Source: Betaproteobacteria bacterium (GTDB lineage: Bacteria; Pseudomonadota; Gammaproteobacteria; Burkholderiales; Thiobacillaceae). From it: a stretch of DNA of 5,925 nucleotides. Below are positions 1 through 5,925 of the stretch, in pieces. The notes beneath the pieces are model-generated. The model made no database searches. It was given only the letters and a program-made list of their open reading frames with translations, and was not told the DNA's origin. Location of the stretch: contig JAIFLB010000139.1 in assembly GCA_020049245.1 (NCBI GenBank), positions 1 to 5,925 of the forward strand. The letters are read 5' to 3'. The translations under genes were made by a program, and so were the position numbers. Position 1 is the stretch's first letter. Each line of letters begins with the position of its first letter.

Positions 1-798
1 AAATACGCCGCACTATGCGATGTGTTCGTAATGGACGCCTTCGGCACCGCGCACCGCGCCGAAGCATCCACCTATGGCATCGCCCAGTACGCACCCACCG
101 CCTGCGCCGGTATGCTGGTATCGGAAGAATTGCTGGCGCTGGATAAAGCCTTGGCCAACCCGGCTCGCCCGATGGTCGCCATCGTCGGCGGATCCAAGGT
201 TTCGACCAAACTGACCGTGCTGGAAGCACTGTCCGAGAAGTGCGAACAACTGGTTGTTGGCGGCGGTATTGCCAACACCTTCCTGGCCGCTACCGGCAAG
301 AATGTCGGTAAGTCGCTGTGTGAGCACGATCTGGTGCCCACCGCACAGGCGCTGATCAGCAAGATGACCGCGCGTGGCGCCACTATCCCAATCGCCGTAG
401 ACGTCGTTTGCGGCAAGAAATTCGATGCCGCCGAGCCGGCTGTCGCCAAGGCTGCCGGCGATGTGTCTGATGACGACATGATCTTCGACATCGGCCCGAA
501 ATCCGCTCAGGAACTGGTTGACATCATCATGAAGGCGGGCACCGTGGTCTGGAATGGCCCGGTCGGCGTGTTTGAATTTGATCAGTTTGGTGAAGGCACC
601 AAGGCGATTGCGATGGCCATCGCCAATACCAAGGCATTCACGCTGGCAGGTGGTGGCGACACTATCGCCGCCATCCAGAAGTACGATATTTACGACAAGG
701 TGTCTTACATCTCGACCGCTGGTGGCGCATTCCTGGAATACCTGGAAGGCAAAGTGTTGCCAGCCGTGGATATTCTGGAAAAGCGGGCGGCCGGCTGA
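1..798 (+). CDS. pgk: Phosphoglycerate kinase, C-terminal part (5' end outside window)
   Basis: This enzyme interconverts 1,3-bisphosphoglycerate + ADP and 3-phosphoglycerate + ATP in the cytosol, serving glycolysis, gluconeogenesis and, in autotrophs, the Calvin cycle. The reading frame is open from base 1 and ends at TGA 796-798, giving 265 residues. Proteobacterial PGKs are about 390 residues long, so roughly 125 N-terminal residues lie upstream. Visible family motifs, in order, are VMDAFGTAHRAEAST near the left edge, MVAIVGGSKVSTKL, LVVGGGIANTF, the nucleotide-site segment VVWNGPVGVFEFDQFGEGT, LAGGGDTIAAI and the C-terminal YISTAGGAFLEYLEGKVLPAV. The internal ATG at base 31 sits inside the conserved VMDAFGTAHRA block and is not a start; the same holds for GTG at 22. 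The gene is followed by pyk after 84 bases containing a REP-like palindrome. No frameshift or missing motif is seen. Identification is certain; only the 5' end is unknown. Confidence 0.97.
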   Translation, partial: KYAALCDVFVMDAFGTAHRAEASTYGIAQYAPTACAGMLVSEELLALDKALANPARPMVAIVGGSKVSTKLTVLEALSEKCEQLVVGGGIANTFLAATGKNVGKSLCEHDLVPTAQALISKMTARGATIPIAVDVVCGKKFDAAEPAVAKAAGDVSDDDMIFDIGPKSAQELVDIIMKAGTVVWNGPVGVFEFDQFGEGTKAIAMAIANTKAFTLAGGGDTIAAIQKYDIYDKVSYISTAGGAFLEYLEGKVLPAVDILEKRAAG

Positions 799-802
799 TT
801 CA

Positions 803-866
803 GTAGGAACGACGGGACGCCAATGGCGCCCGCGACATCCTTTTTCGCGGGCATGCCCGTTCCTAC
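803..866. repeat. REPIN-like element: two inverted REP sequences between pgk and pyk
   Basis: The outer arms are an exact inverted repeat: GTAGGAACG at 803-811 and CGTTCCTAC at 858-866. Inside are a second exact inverted repeat, CCCGCGA (829-835) with TCGCGGG (845-851), separated by a 9-base loop. Each half also folds alone. The left half has GGG-A-CGCC / GGCG-CCC (814-831, one bulged A and an AAT loop), and the right half has the perfect palindrome GGGCATGCCC (849-858). Read inward from each end, both halves start with GTAG and carry a GC-rich hairpin ending in CCCGCGA, which is the architecture of REP sequences mobilised by RAYT transposases (family knowledge). No T-tract follows, so it is not a typical intrinsic terminator. 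It lies inside a probable operon, where such hairpins can stabilise or attenuate mRNA (inference). Confidence 0.65.
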
Positions 867-882
867 GATTTCAGGATAAAAA

Positions 883-2316
883 ATGCTGCGCAGAACAAAA
901 ATTGTCGCCACCCTGGGTCCAGCGTGTTCGGACCCGAAAATTCTGGACAAGATGATCGAAGGCGGGGTGGATGTGGTCCGCCTCAACTTTTCTCACGGCA
1001 CCCCGGAAGAACATCAACAACGCTGTGAACTGGTGCGTTCGCTGGCCAAGACGCGTGGCCGCGCGGTCGGCGTCCTGGTTGATCTGCAAGGTCCCAAAAT
1101 TCGTATCGGCAAGTTCAAGGATGGCAAGATCACGCTGAATCCAGGGGATCAGTTCATCCTGGATGCCACCTGTGAACTCGGCGACCAGACCCGGGTCGGT
1201 CTCGACTACAAAGAACTCATCAACGATGTGGCGCGCGGCGCCACGCTGTTGCTCGACGATGGCCGCATCGAAATGTGGGTCGAGGAAGTGAATGGCCATG
1301 AAGTCTTTTGCAAGGTCGTGCAAGGCGGCGTGTTGTCGAATAACAAAGGCATCAACCGCAAGGGTGGTGGGCTTTCTGCCTCGGCGCTGACTGAAAAGGA
1401 CATGGATGACATCAAGACTGCCGCGCTGATCAAGGCGGATTATCTTGCCATCTCGTTTCCTCGTTCCGCTGCCGATGTCGAACTGGCGCGTGGATTGCTG
1501 CACGCGGCAGGTGGCAAAGCATGGATAGTCGCCAAAATTGAACGTGCCGAGGCGATTGAGGCATTGGAAGAAATCGTCCAAGCCTCTGACGCGATCATGG
1601 TCGCGCGTGGTGATCTCGGCGTCGAGGTCGGTGACGCGGCCGTGCCGGCTTTGCAGAAACGGATGATCCGCACCGCGCGCGAGCAGAACAAGGTGGTGAT
1701 CACCGCGACTCAGATGATGGAGTCGATGATTTCCAGCCCGATCCCGACTCGCGCTGAAGTTTCCGATGTGGCGAATGCGGTGCTGGATGGCACCGATGCG
1801 GTGATGCTGTCGGCGGAAACGGCCGCTGGCCTGTATCCGGTGGAAGCCATTTCCGCGATGAACCGGGTCTGTCTGGAAGCTGAGAAAGAGCTCGAAGCCT
1901 CATTTGGCAATCGCATGCTGGATCATGGATTCCTGCGCGTGGATGAGGCTATTGCAATGTCAGCAGCCTTTACCGCGCTTCACCTCAACATCAAGGCGAT
2001 CGCCGCGATGACCCAGTCCGGCTCGACCGCTTTGTGGATGTCGCGCATCAGCACGCATGTGCCAATCTATGCCTTGACGCCCGAAACCGAAACCCGTAGA
2101 AAAGTGACTCTCTTCCGCGGCGTCTACCCGGTGAATTTCCGTCCTTCGACCAACGAGCGCGATCAGTTGCTGTCCGAGGCTGAAGATGAACTTAGACGAC
2201 GGGGCGCGGTCCGTAACGGCGACCTGATTCTGCTCACCATCGGCGAGCCGATCGGGAAACCCGGCGGCACCAATACCATGAAGATCGTTCGCGTCGGCGA
2301 ACATAAAAAAGCTTGA
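883..2316 (+). CDS. pyk: Pyruvate kinase (PykA-like, type II)
   Basis: This cytosolic enzyme transfers phosphate from phosphoenolpyruvate to ADP, making pyruvate and ATP in the last step of glycolysis. The protein has 477 residues, normal for bacterial pyruvate kinases, and resembles E. coli PykA closely from memory (RRTKIV.TLGPA start, LSNNKGIN, TEKD..DIKTAALI). The A domain opens with VVRLNFSHG (31-39). The mobile B domain spans roughly 70-170. The active-site signature IVAKIERAEAI (215-225) has catalytic Lys218 and the metal ligand Glu220. MVARGDLGVE (239-248) supplies Asp244, and TATQMMES begins at 274. The C-terminal allosteric domain covers about 345-475. The segment VDLQGPKIRIG (66-76) has Leu68, Gln69 and Lys72, the pattern of K+-independent enzymes. 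The start ATG is preceded by AGGA at 873-876 with a 6-base spacer. It probably shares a transcript with pgk and fba. Confidence 0.97.
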   Translation: MLRRTKIVATLGPACSDPKILDKMIEGGVDVVRLNFSHGTPEEHQQRCELVRSLAKTRGRAVGVLVDLQGPKIRIGKFKDGKITLNPGDQFILDATCELGDQTRVGLDYKELINDVARGATLLLDDGRIEMWVEEVNGHEVFCKVVQGGVLSNNKGINRKGGGLSASALTEKDMDDIKTAALIKADYLAISFPRSAADVELARGLLHAAGGKAWIVAKIERAEAIEALEEIVQASDAIMVARGDLGVEVGDAAVPALQKRMIRTAREQNKVVITATQMMESMISSPIPTRAEVSDVANAVLDGTDAVMLSAETAAGLYPVEAISAMNRVCLEAEKELEASFGNRMLDHGFLRVDEAIAMSAAFTALHLNIKAIAAMTQSGSTALWMSRISTHVPIYALTPETETRRKVTLFRGVYPVNFRPSTNERDQLLSEAEDELRRRGAVRNGDLILLTIGEPIGKPGGTNTMKIVRVGEHKKA

Positions 2317-2356
2317 TTACGTTCACTCTTACGCTTACCCAATAGGAGATTTACAG

Positions 2357-3424
2357 ATGGCTCTGATTTCCCTGCGTCAACTGCTCGACCACGCCGCCGA
2401 AAATGGCTACGGCCTGCCGGCTTTCAACGTCAACAACATGGAACAAGTCCAGGCAATCATGCAGGCTGCCGACGCCGCCAACAGCCCGGTGATTTTGCAG
2501 GGTTCCGCCGGCGCGCGTTCCTACGCCGGTGAGCCGTTCCTGCGTCACCTGATCCTGGCTGCGATCGAGCAATACCCGCACATCCCGGTCTGTATGCACC
2601 AGGATCACGGCGCATCGCCCAGCATCTGCTTCCGTTCCATCCAGTCCGGCTTCAGTTCGGTGATGATGGACGGTTCCCTCGGTACCGACGGCAAGACCCC
2701 TTCCACCTACGAATACAACGTGGCGACTACCGCCCATGTGGCTGAACTGGCACATGCCTGCGGCGTCTCCGTCGAAGGCGAGCTGGGTTGCCTGGGTTCC
2801 CTGGAAACCGGTAAAGCAGGCGAAGAGGATGGTCATGGCGCCGAAGGCGTGCTGGATCATTCCGCGCTGCTGACCGATCCGGATGAAGCGGCTGATTTTG
2901 TCGCCAAGACCAAGGTTGACGCGTTGGCCATCGCCATCGGCACCAGCCACGGCGCATACAAGTTCACCCAGAAACCCACCGGCAAGGTGCTGCGTATCGA
3001 TCGCGTGAAAGAAATTCACGCCCGTATCCCCAGCGTCCATCTGGTCATGCACGGTTCCTCTTCGGTGCCGGAAGATTGGCTGGCGATCATCAACAGCTAC
3101 GGCGGCGACATGGGCCAGACCTACGGCGTGCCGGTTAGCGAAATCGTTGAAGGCATCAAGAACGGCGTGCGCAAGGTCAACATCGACACCGACCTGCGTA
3201 TGGCGTCCACCGGCGCGATCCGCAAGCATCTGGCCGAGAACAAGTCCAACTTCGACCCGCGCAAGTTCCTGAAAGACGCTACCAAGGCGATGAGCGGCAT
3301 CTGCCAGGCGCGCTATGAAGCCTTCGGCGCAGCGGGTATGGCGAGCAAGATCTCCAAGGTTTACAACTTGGAAGAGATGCAGAAGCGTTACGACAAGGGC
3401 GAACTCGATCCGAAGATCAACTGA
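2357..3424 (+). CDS. fba: Class II fructose-1,6-bisphosphate aldolase, Calvin-cycle subtype
   Basis: This zinc-dependent enzyme reversibly condenses dihydroxyacetone phosphate and glyceraldehyde 3-phosphate to fructose 1,6-bisphosphate, and usually also forms sedoheptulose 1,7-bisphosphate. It serves glycolysis, gluconeogenesis and, where present, the Calvin cycle. The protein has 355 residues, typical of this subtype. The first signature, HQDHGAS (81-87), holds catalytic Asp83 and zinc ligand His84. The second, VEGELGCLGSLE (139-150), is complete. Further zinc ligands are His198 in IGTSHGAYK and His232 in LVMHGSSS. NIDTDLR (275-281) binds the substrate phosphate. The start is well set by AGGAG at 2344-2348, 8 bases before the ATG. 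Pyk ends 40 bases upstream and a strong terminator follows at 3455-3491, so fba is the last gene of the glycolytic cluster. The subtype is shared by autotrophs (CbbA) and heterotrophs, so it does not prove carbon fixation. The symbol cbbA or fbaA could also be used. Confidence 0.96.
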   Translation: MALISLRQLLDHAAENGYGLPAFNVNNMEQVQAIMQAADAANSPVILQGSAGARSYAGEPFLRHLILAAIEQYPHIPVCMHQDHGASPSICFRSIQSGFSSVMMDGSLGTDGKTPSTYEYNVATTAHVAELAHACGVSVEGELGCLGSLETGKAGEEDGHGAEGVLDHSALLTDPDEAADFVAKTKVDALAIAIGTSHGAYKFTQKPTGKVLRIDRVKEIHARIPSVHLVMHGSSSVPEDWLAIINSYGGDMGQTYGVPVSEIVEGIKNGVRKVNIDTDLRMASTGAIRKHLAENKSNFDPRKFLKDATKAMSGICQARYEAFGAAGMASKISKVYNLEEMQKRYDKGELDPKIN

Positions 3425-3454
3425 TTCGGCTAGTCATTTTGCTGTTGTCTGAAG

Positions 3455-3491
3455 CCGGTAGCGGGGATTCTCGCTGCCGGTTTTTCTTTTT
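3455..3491 (+). terminator. Rho-independent terminator after fba
   Basis: The arm CCGGTAGCG (3455-3463) pairs with CGCTGCCGG (3472-3480) in a 9-bp stem with one T-G wobble and an 8-base loop. It is followed directly by TTTTTCTTTTT (3481-3491). The stem can extend outward by a further G-T and two A-T pairs. It begins 30 bases after the fba stop and is oriented to end transcription of pgk-pyk-fba. It therefore separates that cluster from purC, which must use its own promoter or read-through. Confidence 0.9.
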
Positions 3492-3512
3492 ACGGTATCT
3501 GATAACGGTATC
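3492..3512. repeat. Short direct repeat in the purC leader
   Basis: ACGGTATC occurs at 3492-3499 and again at 3505-3512, separated by TGATA, a 13-base period. The second copy ends three bases before the purC ATG. It occupies the place where a Shine-Dalgarno sequence would be expected. The repeat may be a small tandem duplication, part of a regulatory site, or chance. No known regulator site is recognised. Confidence 0.45.
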
Positions 3513-3515
3513 CGC

Positions 3516-4394
3516 ATGAACACCTTATTTGAATCTTCCATCCAGTCCCTGCCTTTGCTGCACAAGGGCAAAGTACGCGATATCTATGGCATCGATGACC
3601 AGCGCATGCTGATCGTGACCACGGATCGACTCTCCGCCTTCGATGTCGTGCTGCCGACCCCGATACCGGGCAAGGGCCAGATACTCACCGCAGTCGCCGA
3701 TTTCTGGTTTGCCAAACTGGCCCACATCATGCCGAATCAGCTGACCGGCGATGCACCCGAGTCGGTGGTTGCACCAGCCGAACGGGATCAGGTGGCTGGC
3801 CGTGCCATCGTGGTCAAGCGGCTCAAGGCCTTGCCGGTAGAAGCCATTGTGCGCGGCTATCTGGTTGGTTCCGGCTGGTCTGAATACAAGCAAAATGGAA
3901 AGGTCTGCGGCATTCCATTACCGGACAACATGCAACTGGCCGATCGTCTGCCGGTGCCTTTGTTCACACCTTCGACCAAGGCGGCAATTGGCGAGCATGA
4001 TGAAAATATCGATTTCGAGCGTTGCCAGGCGTTGCTTGGCAACGATATTGCCGCTCAGGTGCGTGACGCCTCGATCGCTTTATACACGGCGGCGGCGGAA
4101 TTCGCGCTGACTCGCGGCATCATCATTGCCGATACGAAATTCGAATTCGGACTTGATGCGAAAGGAAAGTTGACGCTGATTGATGAAGTGCTGACACCGG
4201 ATTCATCCCGCTTCTGGCCGCTCGATCAGTATCGAGTCGGCGAAAATCCACCCAGTTATGACAAGCAGTATGTGCGGGATTGGTTGACTGCATCGGGCTG
4301 GAACAAACAGGCGCCGGGACCGGAGTTGCCACCGGAAATCGTGGCGCGTACCGCCGAGAAATATCACGAAGCCTTGCGATTGTTGACGACCTGA
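3516..4394 (+). CDS. purC: Phosphoribosylaminoimidazole-succinocarboxamide synthase (SAICAR synthase)
   Basis: This cytosolic enzyme joins aspartate to CAIR using ATP, forming SAICAR in de novo purine synthesis. The protein has 292 residues, the longer form found in many proteobacteria and yeast rather than the roughly 237-residue E. coli form. The N-terminal nucleotide-binding part has GKVRDIY (18-24), TTDRLSAFDV (35-44) and PIPGKGQ (49-55). Signature 1 is LPVEAIVRGYLVGS (106-119). Signature 2 is IADTKFEFG (204-212), followed by DEVLTPDSSRFW (223-234). The N-terminus beginning MNTLFESSIQSLPLLHKGKV matches the usual start of this form, so the ATG is trusted even though no clear Shine-Dalgarno sequence lies before it. 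No good -35/-10 pair was found; GATAAC at 3501-3506 is a weak -10 candidate. The upstream terminator implies separate transcription from fba. No other pur gene adjoins it. Confidence 0.96.
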   Translation: MNTLFESSIQSLPLLHKGKVRDIYGIDDQRMLIVTTDRLSAFDVVLPTPIPGKGQILTAVADFWFAKLAHIMPNQLTGDAPESVVAPAERDQVAGRAIVVKRLKALPVEAIVRGYLVGSGWSEYKQNGKVCGIPLPDNMQLADRLPVPLFTPSTKAAIGEHDENIDFERCQALLGNDIAAQVRDASIALYTAAAEFALTRGIIIADTKFEFGLDAKGKLTLIDEVLTPDSSRFWPLDQYRVGENPPSYDKQYVRDWLTASGWNKQAPGPELPPEIVARTAEKYHEALRLLTT

Positions 4395-4411
4395 AACGGT
4401 GGTGTGAGGCC

Positions 4412-4435
4412 AGTGCTGGTGACTGCCAGTTCACT
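4412..4435. other. Weak hairpin at the purC/prsR convergent junction
   Basis: AGTGCTGG (4412-4419) can pair with CCAG (4426-4429) and CACT (4432-4435), with a two-T bulge and a six-base loop. It overlaps the prsR stop codon (4431-4433). No T-tract follows on either strand, so it is a poor intrinsic terminator. It is the only structure seen in the 36-base gap between the two convergent genes, and its role is uncertain. Confidence 0.25.
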
Positions 4436-5798
4436 TCATGCCAAAGCGGTTCATCAGGTCGTACAACGTTGGGCGTGAAACGCCGAGCAGCTCGGAAGCC
4501 TGGGCGACACTGCCGTTACACCGCGCCAGTGCCTTGATTACCGCATTGCGTTCGGCTTCATCACGCACTTGACGCAAGTTGAGTGGTTCGTTGTCACTGT
4601 TTTCTTGGTGGGCAAGGCCAAGGTCGGCCAAAGTCACTTTGGGGCCATCCGACATGATCACGGCGCGTTTGATCGTGTTCTCCATCTCGCGCACATTGCC
4701 GGGCCAGCGGTGCGCTTCAATGGCTTGCAAGGCTTCCGGTGAGAAACCTCGCAAGCTGCGGCCTTGGGCTTGCACCATGCGCTCGAGAAAAGCATGCGCC
4801 AGTAACGAACTGTCGCCCTGTCTTTCGCGTAGCGGCGGGATATGCACGGAAATCTCGGACAGGCGATAGAACAGATCCTCACGGAACTGCCCGCTCTTGA
4901 TCTGTTCCGCCAGGTTCTGGTGGGTTGCCGCCACGACACGGACATCGACCGGAATTTCACCACGCCCGCCAAGGCGCTCGATCACCCGCTCTTGCAGAAA
5001 ACGGAGCAGTTTGGCTTGCAAAGACATCGGTAAGTCACCGATTTCATCAAGAAACAAGGTGCCGCGATGGGCGAATTCGATCTTGCCGATGGTTTGTTTG
5101 GACGCACCGGTGAAAGCGCCTTTTTCATAACCAAAGAGCTCTGATTCGAGCAAATTGTCGGGAATGGCGGCACAGTTGATGGCGACGAAGCGCTCCTTGA
5201 TACGCGGCGAAAGTTCATGCAGGCCGCGCGCAAGCACTTCCTTGCCGGTGCCGGATTCGCCCAGCAGCAATACCGAGGCATCGCTTGGCGCAACCTTTTC
5301 GATCGTACGGCAGACCTTGAGCATGTCCGGGTCGCAGGTGATCAATCCTTGCAAGGGTTCGGAACGGGTGCGCTGGATCAGCGCGCGGTTTTCCTGCTCA
5401 AGTTCATAGACGCGGAAGGCACGCTCGATGATCAGTTTGAGAATCTGCTCTTCAAACGGTTTGTGATAGAAGTCGAATGCCCCAAGGCTGATTGCCTGGA
5501 TGGCATTGGCCCGGTCCTGATTGCCGGTGACGACGATGATTTTCGAATTGGGGCAGAGTTGCAGGATTTGTTGCAGTGTCGCCAGACCTTCGGTCGCGCC
5601 ATCCGGGTCGGGCGGCAAGCCGAGATCGAGCAACACAACCGCCGGCTCGAAACGGCGCAATTGCACCAGAGCCGATTCCCTGTTTTCGGCCGGGAGAACT
5701 TCGTAGTCGTCGAGGCTCCATTTGATCTGCTTCTGAAGACCGACATCGTCCTCTACCAGCAGAATCTTCGGGGATTTATCGCTTGATTTATCACTCAT
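4431..5798 (-). CDS. prsR: PEP-CTERM-box response regulator, sigma-54-dependent (NtrC family)
   Basis: This cytosolic activator is expected to be phosphorylated by the kinase PrsK and to switch on RpoN promoters of exopolysaccharide and PEP-CTERM/exosortase genes (family knowledge). The protein has 455 residues. The receiver domain (about 11-126) has the acidic pair Asp17/Asp18, phosphoacceptor Asp58, Thr91 and Lys113. The loop after Asp58 (LGLPPDPDGATEG) is longer than in NtrC, as is usual in this subfamily. The AAA+ domain has Walker A GESGTGKE (180-187), the sigma-54 contact loop GAFTGA (227-232), Walker B TLFLDE (247-252), FREDLFYRL (305-313) and WPGNVRE (365-371). A Fis-type helix-turn-helix ends the protein (418-455, SVAQASELLGVSRPTLYDL). 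All catalytic motifs are intact. The ATG at 5798-5796 was chosen because it starts just before the receiver and overlaps the kinase stop as ATGA, implying translational coupling. A longer in-frame start at 5906 would lie inside the kinase gene and is unlikely. Confidence 0.93.
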   Translation of the reverse strand: MSDKSSDKSPKILLVEDDVGLQKQIKWSLDDYEVLPAENRESALVQLRRFEPAVVLLDLGLPPDPDGATEGLATLQQILQLCPNSKIIVVTGNQDRANAIQAISLGAFDFYHKPFEEQILKLIIERAFRVYELEQENRALIQRTRSEPLQGLITCDPDMLKVCRTIEKVAPSDASVLLLGESGTGKEVLARGLHELSPRIKERFVAINCAAIPDNLLESELFGYEKGAFTGASKQTIGKIEFAHRGTLFLDEIGDLPMSLQAKLLRFLQERVIERLGGRGEIPVDVRVVAATHQNLAEQIKSGQFREDLFYRLSEISVHIPPLRERQGDSSLLAHAFLERMVQAQGRSLRGFSPEALQAIEAHRWPGNVREMENTIKRAVIMSDGPKVTLADLGLAHQENSDNEPLNLRQVRDEAERNAVIKALARCNGSVAQASELLGVSRPTLYDLMNRFGMK

Positions 5799-5925
5799 GG
5801 CTTTGCTTCGGTGATTAGCGGCAAACGCACTATGAACTGGGTGCCGCGGCCAAGTGTGCTGGTCACCTGAATGGTGCCATTCAGTTCTTGCACATATTCC
5901 TTGCATTCATAAGCCCCGATACCCA
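5795..5925 (-). CDS. prsK: PEP-CTERM system histidine kinase, C-terminal end only
   Basis: Only the last 42 complete codons are present (5923-5795, TGA at 5797-5795), and the rest lies beyond the right edge. The translated tail begins GIGAYECKEYVQELNGTIQV and continues with STLGRGTQFIVRLPL, the G2 box and final strands of a HATPase_c kinase domain. The two bases at the edge (TG on the minus strand) would allow a preceding Met, as in the GMGIGAYE motif typical of PrsK. The kinase is normally membrane-bound with an N-terminal sensor region and phosphorylates PrsR (family knowledge; not visible here). Its stop codon overlaps the prsR start by four bases, showing that the pair is one transcription unit. 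The assignment to PrsK rather than another kinase rests on the GIGAYE motif and on the adjacent prsR. Confidence 0.85.
   Translation of the reverse strand, partial: GIGAYECKEYVQELNGTIQVTSTLGRGTQFIVRLPLITEAKP

Noticed and set aside
829..851. Inner hairpin of the pgk-pyk gap as an intrinsic terminator
   Set aside because: The T-run lies in the loop and not after the 3' arm, and pyk follows closely in the same direction.
871..1581. Antisense open frame (236 codons) opposite pyk
   Set aside because: The sense frame encodes pyruvate kinase with all its motifs, and the antisense product has no recognisable family or ribosome-binding site.
2317..2356. Possible promoter or regulatory site between pyk and fba
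   Set aside because: The 40-base gap shows only a clear AGGAG ribosome-binding site. No promoter-like hexamers or hairpin were found.
2516..2526. GCGTTCCTACG inside fba, resembling one arm of the REP-like element
   Set aside because: It encodes conserved aldolase residues (ARSYAG), has no matching inverted arm nearby, and is best explained by chance.
2351..3229. Long antisense open frame (292 codons) opposite fba
   Set aside because: It is almost entirely covered by the strongly conserved aldolase gene, its translation shows no recognised domain, and it has the Ala/Gly/His/Val-rich make-up of an antisense shadow in GC-rich DNA.
5217..5786. Plus-strand open frame (189 codons) opposite prsR
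   Set aside because: It mirrors the conserved AAA+ and receiver domains of prsR, with no recognised protein motif.
5799..5906. 36-codon N-terminal extension of prsR from the ATG at 5906
   Set aside because: The extension lies in a second frame within the conserved C-terminal kinase sequence and precedes the normal receiver start. The ATGA overlap at 5798 is the better start.

Overview
The window looks like chromosomal DNA from a betaproteobacterium (inference). The proteins have a proteobacterial character throughout: a PykA-like pyruvate kinase, a Calvin-cycle-type class II aldolase, a long-form SAICAR synthase and a PEP-CTERM/exosortase-type two-component system. The composition is moderately GC-rich. 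The genus cannot be fixed from the sequence alone. An exopolysaccharide-forming environmental lineage with exosortase would fit.

Left part (1-3424, + strand): a lower-glycolysis/Calvin-cycle cluster. It holds the 3' two thirds of pgk (phosphoglycerate kinase), then pyk (pyruvate kinase), then fba (class II fructose-bisphosphate aldolase). The pgk-pyk gap contains a compact double palindrome that I read as a REPIN-type repeat: two inverted REP elements, each beginning with GTAG. The cluster ends at a strong intrinsic terminator (3455-3491).

Middle (3516-4394, + strand): purC (SAICAR synthase, purine biosynthesis). It starts 24 bases after the terminator T-tract. It has no good Shine-Dalgarno sequence and lies just after an 8-bp direct repeat. 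No purE or purK follows it. The next gene converges on it after 36 bases.

Right part (4431-5925, - strand): prsR, a complete NtrC-family sigma-54-dependent response regulator of the PEP-CTERM/exosortase type. Upstream of it is the last 42 codons of its partner histidine kinase prsK. The two overlap by four bases (ATGA). Together they are expected to sense an unknown signal and activate RpoN-dependent genes for exopolysaccharide and PEP-CTERM protein export.

Most of the window is conserved housekeeping sequence, and I see no new multi-gene system. The points most worth a second look are the REPIN-like element, the residues predicting a K+-independent pyruvate kinase, the unusual purC leader, and the tight convergent junction between purC and prsR.
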